NCBI GenBank assembly: GCA_013695395.1
Contig: JACDAP010000379.1
Coordinates: forward strand, 1 to 5,263
Source of the DNA: Solirubrobacterales bacterium
GTDB taxonomy: Bacteria > Actinomycetota > Thermoleophilia > Solirubrobacterales > Solirubrobacteraceae
Reading direction: 5' to 3'
DNA: 5,263 bases
The notes beneath the pieces are model-generated. The model did no database searches. It saw only the letters and a list, made by a program, of their open reading frames with translations, and was not told the origin of the DNA. A program made the position numbers and the translations under genes. This document shows, in pieces, positions 1 to 4,550 of the stretch (position 1 is the stretch's first letter; every line of letters starts with the position of its first letter).

Positions 1-1
1 C

Positions 2-958
2 ATCGGCATGAAGACCGCGACCACGGGCGACACGCTCTGCGACCCGGACAAGCCGGTGCTCCTCGAGTCGATCTCGTTCGCCCCGCCGGTCGTCCACGTG
101 GCGATCGAGCCCGCCTCGCGTCCCGACCAGGAGAAGCTCGCCGTCGCGCTGGCCTACCTCGTGCGCGAGGACCCGTCGCTGCAGATGCGCACCGACGAGG
201 AGACGGGGCAGACCGTGCTCTCGGGCATGGGCGAGCTCCACCTCGAGGTGACCGTCGAGCGCCTGAAGCGCGAGTACAAGGTCAACGCGAACACGGGCCG
301 CCCGCAGGTCGCCTACCGCGAGACGATCACCTCGTCCGCGGAGAAGATCGAGGGCAAGTTCGTCAAGCAGACCGGCGGCTCGGGCCAGTACGGCGTCGTG
401 TACATCAACATCGAGCCGAACCCCGGCAAGGGCTTCGAGTTCGAGTCGAAGGTCAAGGGCGGCAACGTCCCGACGGAGTACATCCCGGCGGTCGGCAAGG
501 GCTGCGAGCTCGGCATGAGCGCGGGCGTCGTGGCCGGCTACCCGATGGAGGACGTCAAGGTGACGCTCACCGACGGCAAGTCGCACGACACGGACTCCTC
601 GGAGATCGCCTTCCAGATGGCGGGCAACATCGCCTTCAAGGAGGCCTGCCGCCGCGCGAAGCCGGTCATCCTCGAGCCGATCATGCTCGTCGAGGTCATC
701 GTGCCCGAGGACGGCCTCGGCTGGGTCATGGGCGACATCGCCCGGCGCCGTGGCCTCGTCGGCGAGCGTGAGTCGCGCCCCGGCGGGATCGTCTCGGTCG
801 AGTCCGAGGTGCCGCTGTCGGAGATGTTCGGCTACGCCAACGACATCCGCTCCGCGACCCAGGGCCGCGGCGGCTACTCGATGGAGTTCCACTCCTACCG
901 CGTCCTCCCGGCCGGCCTGGTCGAGGCGATGCGCGAGGGCACCGGCGCCACGGCGTAG
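2..958 (+). CDS. fusA: Elongation factor G, C-terminal part (domains III-V)
   Basis: EF-G is the cytoplasmic GTPase that moves tRNA and mRNA through the ribosome after peptide transfer, and with RRF splits post-termination ribosomes. The reading frame is open from the first full codon at nt 2, so the gene is cut by the window edge. About 318 residues are visible, against roughly 700 in the family; the GTPase domain and most of domain II lie upstream. Visible landmarks, counted from nt 2, are: TTGDTLCDP at about 7-15 (end of domain II), GMGELHLEV near 75-83 (domain III), RPQVAYRETI near 100-109 (start of domain IV), and the domain IV tip loop SHDTDSSE with His195, matching the histidine needed for translocation. 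Domain V begins near EPIMLVEVIVPE, and FGYANDIRSATQGRGGYSMEF closes it before the C-terminal helix. It looks intact and orthodox. The following gene is convergent, so this is the 3' end of its transcription unit; tuf does not follow. Confidence 0.96.
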   Translation: MGMKTATTGDTLCDPDKPVLLESISFAPPVVHVAIEPASRPDQEKLAVALAYLVREDPSLQMRTDEETGQTVLSGMGELHLEVTVERLKREYKVNANTGRPQVAYRETITSSAEKIEGKFVKQTGGSGQYGVVYINIEPNPGKGFEFESKVKGGNVPTEYIPAVGKGCELGMSAGVVAGYPMEDVKVTLTDGKSHDTDSSEIAFQMAGNIAFKEACRRAKPVILEPIMLVEVIVPEDGLGWVMGDIARRRGLVGERESRPGGIVSVESEVPLSEMFGYANDIRSATQGRGGYSMEFHSYRVLPAGLVEAMREGTGATA

Positions 959-981
959 CCCGCGCCTCGGCCGGCGCCACG

Positions 982-1017
982 CTCCGTCGCGTTCGTCGCG
1001 TTCGTCGCGTTCGTCGC
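982..1017. repeat. 9-bp tandem repeat (GTTCGTCGC), three perfect copies plus one degenerate
   Basis: Three exact head-to-tail copies of GTTCGTCGC occupy 991-999, 1000-1008 and 1009-1017. They are preceded by a two-mismatch copy, CTCCGTCGC, at 982-990. The repeat starts 23 bp after the fusA stop and lies between the fusA and SDR 3' ends, outside any gene I accept. It may be a slippage-prone simple repeat with no function. Its position just before the stem-loop is the only hint of anything more. Confidence 0.85.
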
Positions 1018-1026
1018 GCGCAGGGC

Positions 1027-1079
1027 GCGAACCTCCCGCCATCTTCCCCGCCAGGCGAGGGAAATGGCGGGCGGTTCGC
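1027..1079. terminator. Long stem-loop between convergent genes, candidate bidirectional terminator
   Basis: The arms 1027-1048 and 1059-1079 pair almost completely. GCGAACC pairs with GGTTCGC, then after one mismatch CCCGCCAT pairs with ATGGCGGG, then after a one-base bulge TTCCC pairs with GGGAA, leaving a loop of about 10 nt. The stem ends 9 nt past the stop of the - strand SDR gene and begins 68 nt past the fusA stop. It can therefore serve transcripts from both sides. Neither side carries a T tract, so it is not a textbook Rho-independent terminator. It could equally act as an RNA 3'-end stabiliser or be a dispersed palindromic repeat. The structure itself is certain; its role is inferred from position. 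Confidence 0.65.
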
Positions 1080-1088
1080 CGTGCGGGG

Positions 1089-1913
1089 CTAGAGGAACAG
1101 GTCGAGCGCCAGGTCCTCTTCCTTGCCGGTGTAGAGGTACTCGCTCAGGTCGGTCTTGCCCTCCTCGGCGAGCACCTCGTCGTCGAGGAAGCAGGTGCCC
1201 GTGCAGTCGGCCGGGGAGCGGGTGAGAATCGCGTGGGCCGCGTCGGCGACGATCTCGGGACGGCGCGAGCGGGCCATCGAGGCCTCACCGCCGAGCAGGT
1301 TCTGCACCGCCGCCGTAGCGATCAGGGTGCGCGGCCAGAGGCAGTTCGCGCCGACGCCGGCCTCGCGCAGCTCCTCGGCCAGGCCGAGCGTCAGCATGCT
1401 CATGCCGTACTTGGAGAGCGTGTACGCGGCGTGCGGGCCGAGCCACTTCGGGTCGAGGTCGATCGGCGGGGAGAGCGTCAGGATGTGGCCGCCCTGCTGC
1501 TTGAGGTGCGGAGCGCAGGCGGCGGAGACGACGTAGGTGCCGCGGACGTTGATCGACATCATCAGGTCGAAGCGCTTGACCGGCAGCTCGGTGAGCGGCG
1601 AGAGGTTGATCGCGCTGGCGTTGTTGACGCAGATGTCGATCGTGCCGAAGGCGTCGGCCGCCTGGGCGACCGCGTCCGCCACCGACGCCTCGTCGCGGAC
1701 GTCGCCGACGATCGCGAGCGCCCTGCCGCCGGCCGCCTCGATCTCCGCCGCGGCGGTGTGGACGGTGCCCTCGAGGTTCGGCTGGGGCTCGGCCGTCTTG
1801 GCCATGATCGCGACGTTCGCGCCGTCGCGGGCGGCCCGCAGGGCGATCGCCAGGCCGATACCGCGGCTGCCGCCGGACATGAAAATGGTCTTGTCGGACA
1901 GGGAGGGGCTCAT
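1089..1913 (-). CDS. HSDL2-type short-chain dehydrogenase/reductase
   Basis: This is a 274-residue NAD(P)-dependent oxidoreductase of the classical SDR fold, closest by eye to hydroxysteroid dehydrogenase-like 2 (HSDL2) proteins. Visible motifs are the nucleotide-binding loop SGGSRGIG (13-20), AKTAEPQPNLEGT (38-50, typical of the HSDL2 group), GDVRDE (70-75), NNAS (97-100, in place of the usual NNAG), Asn122, and catalytic Ser148, Tyr164 and Lys168 in YTLSK. LWPRTLIATAAVQNLLGG (192-209) is another group hallmark. The SCP2 lipid-binding domain of animal HSDL2 is absent, as in most bacterial members. The ATG at 1913 is chosen because homology begins there; the frame stays open to 2309, but that extension only shadows the TetR gene. 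It lies 58 bp after the TetR stop and has its own -10-like hexamer. HSDL2 substrates are poorly known; a hydroxyacyl or steroid-like substrate is a guess. Confidence 0.93.
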   Translation of the reverse strand: MSPSLSDKTIFMSGGSRGIGLAIALRAARDGANVAIMAKTAEPQPNLEGTVHTAAAEIEAAGGRALAIVGDVRDEASVADAVAQAADAFGTIDICVNNASAINLSPLTELPVKRFDLMMSINVRGTYVVSAACAPHLKQQGGHILTLSPPIDLDPKWLGPHAAYTLSKYGMSMLTLGLAEELREAGVGANCLWPRTLIATAAVQNLLGGEASMARSRRPEIVADAAHAILTRSPADCTGTCFLDDEVLAEEGKTDLSEYLYTGKEEDLALDLFL

Positions 1914-1920
1914 CGGCCGG

Positions 1921-1926
1921 ACCCTA
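1921..1926 (-). promoter_or_regulatory. -10-like hexamer TAGGGT upstream of the HSDL2-type SDR, possible leaderless start
   Basis: Reading the - strand, GATAGGGT is followed by 7 nt (CCGGCCG) and then the ATG at 1913. It fits the TAnnnT -10 form, and the spacing puts the transcription start at or next to the start codon. There is no good Shine-Dalgarno sequence in front of the gene and no clear -35 box. Confidence 0.5.
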
Positions 1927-1971
1927 TCGGCGCGTCCGTCCGCCCCGCCGAGCGCCCTCGGTTCAGCAGGC

Positions 1972-2532
1972 TCAGCCGGCGAGCTTCGCCCGGAGCCCGG
2001 CGAGCATGACGTCGAGGCCGAGCTCGTACGCCTCCTCACGGAGCGGCTCGTTGCCCTCTGGCACGTGCTCGGCCGCGGCCAGGAAGGAGAGCGTGTAGCG
2101 GGCCCAGGTGGTGGCCACCAGGTTCGCCGTGGCCTCGTCGAAGCCCGCGGCGCCGAGCTGTCCTCGGACGTTCTCGCCGTTCGCGCGGGCGTGCTCGCTC
2201 GTCGCGTTCCCGCCGAGCGCCTCAAGCGCGAGCTGCGGGTAGGAGCCGAACGCCTCGCGCATCTGCAGTGCGCCCGCTCGGAGCGTCTCCTCCCAGCCGA
2301 GATCCTCACCGAGCGCCGGGACCCCGTCGAGGACCCGATCGAGCATCATGCTGAGCAGTGCGTCGCGGGAGTCGATGTGCCCGTAGAGCGCCGTCGCGCT
2401 GACGCCGAACCGCGCGGCCAGCGGGCGCATGCTGATTCCCCGGACGCCCTCCTGCTTGGCCAGCTCGAGCGCCTCCTCGACGATGCGTTCGGCACTCAGG
2501 CGTTCCCGGGGGGCGGGCGGGTTCTCAGGCAT
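1972..2532 (-). CDS. TetR/AcrR-family transcriptional repressor
   Basis: This is a 186-residue DNA-binding regulator. The N-terminal helix-turn-helix covers about residues 12-58: RLSAERIVEEALELAKQEG forms the first helix region, MRPLAARFGVSATALYGHI holds the recognition helix-turn-helix, and SRDALLSMML follows. The C-terminal half (about 75-186) is alpha-helical, as in the TetR ligand-binding and dimerisation domain; it is too variable to name a ligand. Length is usual for the family (about 180-230). It sits between the nitroreductase and HSDL2-type SDR genes on the same strand, so one or both, or the whole cluster, are its likely targets. Its start carries a -10-like TAGATT six nt before the ATG and a perfect 10-bp inverted repeat around that box, which suggests autoregulation. 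No Shine-Dalgarno is visible. Alternative starts further downstream would cut into the first helix. Confidence 0.94.
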   Translation of the reverse strand: MPENPPAPRERLSAERIVEEALELAKQEGVRGISMRPLAARFGVSATALYGHIDSRDALLSMMLDRVLDGVPALGEDLGWEETLRAGALQMREAFGSYPQLALEALGGNATSEHARANGENVRGQLGAAGFDEATANLVATTWARYTLSFLAAAEHVPEGNEPLREEAYELGLDVMLAGLRAKLAG

Positions 2533-2564
2533 CGGGGGAATCTAACGCGGCCATCCGATGCCTG
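2526..2564. promoter_or_regulatory. Inverted repeat flanking the TetR -10 box, candidate operator
   Basis: CAGGCATCGG (2526-2535) and CCGATGCCTG (2555-2564) are exact reverse complements separated by 19 bp. The inner stretch holds the -10-like box (2539-2544), and the left arm contains the start codon. Half-site centres are 29 bp apart, a little under three helical turns. This is wider than the compact palindromes of many TetR operators, so binding by two dimers or formation of an RNA hairpin at the start codon are alternatives. Confidence 0.42.
2539..2544 (-). promoter_or_regulatory. -10-like hexamer TAGATT upstream of the TetR gene, possible leaderless start
   Basis: On the - strand TAGATT is followed by exactly 6 nt (CCCCCG) and the ATG at 2532. 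With a -10 box ending at -7, transcription would begin at the A of the start codon. It is the best -10 match of the four such boxes in this window. No Shine-Dalgarno and no convincing -35 box are present. Confidence 0.58.
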
Positions 2565-2586
2565 CGTTCCACCACGGTCGACCCGG

Positions 2587-3174
2587 TCAGTCCGGAGCTC
2601 CGAAGCGGCCGGGATAGGCGAACTGCGCCTGGGGAACCCGCACCCGCTCGGCGACCTCGCGTGCCGCGAGCTTCTCGGGCAGCAACGACGGTGATCCGAG
2701 CCGGCCGACCGCGATCGCCGCGACCGGCGCGTGGTGCTCAGGGATGGCCAGCGCCTCGCGCGCGGCGTCCGCGTCGTAGCCCCCCATCTGATGGACGTGG
2801 AGGCCGAGCGTCGTGGCCTGGACGAGCATCGTCCCGACCGCGAGGCCGACATCGTGCTCGGCGTGGCGCAGTTCCCGCTTCTCGTTGCGCAGCTGTGCGA
2901 CGGAGATCATCAACAGCGACGCGTCCTTCGCCCACACCTGGTTGTACTCGTCGAGCACGCCGAGGATCCGCGCGTGCGCCTCCGGATCCTCGTCGCGGAG
3001 CGCGTAGACGAAGCGCCACGGCTGCGAGTTGCCGGAGGAGGGCGCCCAGCGCGCGGCCTCCAGCAGCGAGTGAAGCTCGTCCCGGGTCACCGGCGCATCG
3101 CTGAAGGCGCGCGGGCTCCAGCGGGCGGCCAGGACGTCGGCGATCGGGTGCTCGGCGGGCGCGGTGCGATCCAT
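2587..3174 (-). CDS. Nitroreductase-family flavoprotein (FMN-dependent oxidoreductase)
   Basis: This is a 195-residue protein of the nitroreductase fold, a homodimeric cytosolic FMN enzyme family that reduces nitro compounds, quinones or enals with NAD(P)H. Visible motifs are the N-terminal RWSPRAFSD (18-26), whose Arg residues contact the FMN phosphate, then APSSGNSQPWRF (44-55), the central flavin-binding loop, and GLHVHQMGGYD (124-134), which sits near the flavin. AVGRLG (155-160) matches the usual C-terminal FMN-contacting VGR segment. Length is normal (about 180-220). The ATG at 3174 begins just before the conserved HPIADVL; the frame is open upstream, but that part overlaps the small membrane-protein gene and the SDR gene in other frames. 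The gene starts 23 bp after the small membrane-protein stop and ends 54 bp before the TetR start. Substrate unknown; xenobiotic or quinone reduction is the generic expectation. Confidence 0.93.
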   Translation of the reverse strand: MDRTAPAEHPIADVLAARWSPRAFSDAPVTRDELHSLLEAARWAPSSGNSQPWRFVYALRDEDPEAHARILGVLDEYNQVWAKDASLLMISVAQLRNEKRELRHAEHDVGLAVGTMLVQATTLGLHVHQMGGYDADAAREALAIPEHHAPVAAIAVGRLGSPSLLPEKLAAREVAERVRVPQAQFAYPGRFGAPD

Positions 3175-3182
3175 GGCCGGCC

Positions 3183-3188
3183 ACGGTA
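3183..3188 (-). promoter_or_regulatory. -10-like hexamer TACCGT upstream of the nitroreductase, possible leaderless start
   Basis: On the - strand GATACCGT is followed by 8 nt (the palindrome GGCCGGCC) and the ATG at 3174. It fits TAnnnT, but is the weakest of the four in both sequence and spacing. No Shine-Dalgarno precedes the gene, and no -35 box is clear. Confidence 0.38.
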
Positions 3189-3197
3189 TCGCTGGAC

Positions 3198-3362
3198 TCA
3201 GAGCAGAACGACGGCCAGCAGGAGCACGATCGCGAGCGCCAGCCCGAGGAAACCGAACTGTGCCGCCCGCGAATGCCACCAGAAGCTTGGCTTGGCCCGA
3301 TCGCTCGTGTAGCGGCCCTCCGGCGGCTCGCCGACCCAGTCGTCGTCGTCCCAGCCGCTCAC
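3198..3362 (-). CDS. Small tail-anchored single-pass membrane protein (54 aa), hidden ORF
   Basis: I do not recognise a family. The product has an acidic N-terminus (SGWDDDDWVGEPPEG, 2-16), a short basic and aromatic linker (R17, R22, K24, FWWHSR 27-32), then an unbroken hydrophobic stretch from about 36 to the last residue, 54. That is one membrane helix with no tail beyond it. Basic residues before the helix predict the N-terminus in the cytoplasm. Evidence that it is real: GGAGG at 3374-3370 lies 7 nt before the GTG start, the start overlaps the stop of the upstream SDR as GTGA, 48 of 54 codons end in G or C, and it fills what would otherwise be an empty gap. It is probably co-translated with the SDR gene and might anchor or assist a neighbouring enzyme at the membrane; that role is inference only. 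Confidence 0.8.
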   Translation of the reverse strand: MSGWDDDDWVGEPPEGRYTSDRAKPSFWWHSRAAQFGFLGLALAIVLLLAVVLL

Positions 3363-4111
3363 GAGACGGCCTCCGGATCGATCGGCCGCGGGCCGGGAAT
3401 GTTGCGGAACGCGAAGGGGGCGGGCGGGCGTCCGCTCTGGACGAAGACGCAGTCCCCGACCGTCTGAGCTTCCAGCAGCGAGACCACGGCGTCGGCGACC
3501 ACGGCCGTCTCGATGATCGGGACACCCCCCTCGAGCAGGCCGTCGCGGATCGGGGCGATGATCGCCGACTCGGTGAAGCCGGGGCAGATCGCGTTGAGCC
3601 GCACGCCGTCGACCTGCAACGCCGGCCCCGCCGAGCGGACCAGGCCGACCACCGCGTGCTTGTTGGCCGCGTAGAACGGGTCCATCGGGACGGGGGTCAG
3701 GCCGGCGAGGGAGGCGGTCGCGACGGCCGAGCCCTCCGTGGCCTTGAGCGCCGGGAGCGCCGCCTGCAGGCCGAAGACCACCCCGTCGAGGTTGATGCTC
3801 ATGGCACGCCGGTAGGTCTCGAGATCGAACTCGTCTCCGAAGCCGGTCCCGGTGGAGATCCCGGCGTTGAGGAAGATGTGATCGAGTCGGCCAGCCTGCT
3901 CCAGGGTGAACGCGACCGCCGCCTCGTTGGCGGCGAGCTCACGGACGTCGAGCTCCACCGCGCGCCCCTCGACCTCGGCCGCGACGAGCTCGGCGCCGGG
4001 GAGGTCGATGTCCGCGGCGATCACCAGGTGGTCCCGCGCGGCGAGCGCGCGGCAGACCGCCCGGCCGATCCCGCTGGCTGCGCCGGTGATGAGGGCTACG
4101 GGTCGCTCCAT
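3359..4111 (-). CDS. Classical short-chain dehydrogenase/reductase (SDR)
   Basis: This is a 250-residue NAD(P)-dependent oxidoreductase acting on an alcohol or ketone. Visible motifs are TGAASGIG (9-16, nucleotide-binding loop), Asp34 at the end of the second strand (favouring NAD(H) over NADP(H)), LDVRE (54-58), LNAG (81-84), Asn108 in SINLDG, catalytic Ser134, Tyr147 and Lys151 in YAANK, and CPGFT (176-180). The C-terminal tail, GRPPAPFAFRNIPGPRP (227-243), resembles many actinobacterial SDRs of unassigned substrate. Length is normal for the family (about 250). The start at 4111 sits directly before the first strand (VALITG); it is 10 bp after the thioesterase stop. AGGGTGG, 5 nt before the ATG, could act as a ribosome site, or the same bases can be read as a -10 box. 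The stop overlaps the start of the small membrane-protein gene. Distinct in sequence from the HSDL2-type SDR at the other end of the cluster. Confidence 0.94.
   Translation of the reverse strand: MERPVALITGAASGIGRAVCRALAARDHLVIAADIDLPGAELVAAEVEGRAVELDVRELAANEAAVAFTLEQAGRLDHIFLNAGISTGTGFGDEFDLETYRRAMSINLDGVVFGLQAALPALKATEGSAVATASLAGLTPVPMDPFYAANKHAVVGLVRSAGPALQVDGVRLNAICPGFTESAIIAPIRDGLLEGGVPIIETAVVADAVVSLLEAQTVGDCVFVQSGRPPAPFAFRNIPGPRPIDPEAVS
3370..3374 (-). promoter_or_regulatory. Shine-Dalgarno GGAGG for the small membrane-protein gene
   Basis: GGAGG on the - strand lies within the last codons of the SDR gene and is 7 nt before the GTG at 3362. It is the clearest ribosome binding site in the window. 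It decides in favour of the GTG start overlapping the SDR stop. Confidence 0.7.
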
Positions 4112-4118
4112 CCCGGCC

Positions 4119-4124
4119 ACCCTA
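4119..4124 (-). promoter_or_regulatory. -10-like hexamer TAGGGT upstream of the SDR, overlapping the thioesterase stop
   Basis: On the - strand TAGGGT is followed by 7 nt (GGCCGGG) and the ATG at 4111, the same hexamer and spacing seen before the HSDL2-type SDR. Its first three bases are the TAG stop of the thioesterase gene. An alternative reading is a Shine-Dalgarno-like AGGGTGG, so this site is ambiguous. Confidence 0.4.
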
Positions 4125-4550
4125 CGCGCCGTCCGGCTCGAGCCGTGCGAGGGCGGCGCGCAGCGCGTCCGGGAGGGCGCGGGGCCGACGGTCCTCCCGG
4201 CCGACGAAGACGTGCACGAACCAGCCCTCCGCCGCAGGCTCCTGCGCTTCGGCTCGGAAGATGCCAAGCTCGTAGCGGACGCTCGAGCGACCCAGCTTGG
4301 CGACGCGCAGGCCGACCTCGACGACCTCCGGGAAGACGACCGCGGCGTTGTAGCTGCAGTGGGATTCGACGCAGAGACCGATCGTCTCCCCCCCGTGGAT
4401 GTCGAGCTCCCCGTACTCGATCAGGTAAGCGTTGATCGCCGTGTCGAACCAGGCGTAGTACTCGACGTTGTTGACGTGGCCGTAGACGTCGTTGTCCGCC
4501 CACCGGGTCGCGACCGGATGGTGGTGCGGGTAGTCGTGGCGGGAGCTCAC
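4122..4550 (-). CDS. Hotdog-fold acyl-CoA thioesterase (4-hydroxybenzoyl-CoA thioesterase/YbgC-like)
   Basis: This is a 142-residue enzyme that hydrolyses acyl-CoA thioesters to free acid and CoA, expected as a cytosolic oligomer. The diagnostic segment is RWADNDVYGHVNNVEYYAWFDTA (16-38), where the D-x-D-x-x-G-H-V-N-N pattern carries the likely catalytic Asp21. The following helix and strands, including CVESHCSYNAAVVFPEVVEV (60-79) and LGRSSVRYELGIF (86-98), fit one hotdog domain. Length is normal (about 130-150). The GTG start at 4550 overlaps the TGA of the upstream transhydrogenase as GTGA. No ribosome site precedes it, so translation is probably coupled. The hydrophobic strands and the neighbouring dehydrogenases are compatible with short- or medium-chain hydroxyacyl or aromatic acyl-CoA, but the sequence does not settle the substrate. 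Confidence 0.92.
   Translation of the reverse strand: MSSRHDYPHHHPVATRWADNDVYGHVNNVEYYAWFDTAINAYLIEYGELDIHGGETIGLCVESHCSYNAAVVFPEVVEVGLRVAKLGRSSVRYELGIFRAEAQEPAAEGWFVHVFVGREDRRPRALPDALRAALARLEPDGA

Noticed and set aside
1948..1961. Small hairpin (CCGAG / CTCGG, 4-nt loop) just after the TetR stop as a terminator
   Set aside because: A 5-bp stem with no T tract is common by chance in GC-rich DNA, so it cannot be supported as a terminator. It may still be a weak pause site.
1914..2309. N-terminal extension of the HSDL2-type SDR up to 2309
   Set aside because: The added residues are the TetR gene read in another frame. Family homology begins at the ATG at 1913, which also has the -10-like box at the right distance.
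750..2694. Long + strand open frames (750-2009, 1156-1536 and 1537-2694) opposite the HSDL2-type SDR and TetR genes
   Set aside because: Their translations are Arg/Ala/Gly-rich low-complexity sequence with no recognisable motif, and they lie antisense to well-supported genes. Long antisense frames are expected at this GC content.
3175..3182. GGCCGGCC palindrome before the nitroreductase start as an operator
   Set aside because: An 8-bp GC-only palindrome is expected often at this base composition, and similar GC-rich spacers occur before the other genes. It is better read as the spacer between the -10-like box and the ATG.
3340..3350. GTC/GAC triplet run as a microsatellite
   Set aside because: It simply encodes the four-aspartate stretch of the small membrane protein.
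3175..3525. N-terminal extension of the nitroreductase up to 3525
   Set aside because: The extra sequence has no nitroreductase motif and overlaps the small membrane-protein and SDR genes in different frames. The protein begins normally at 3174.
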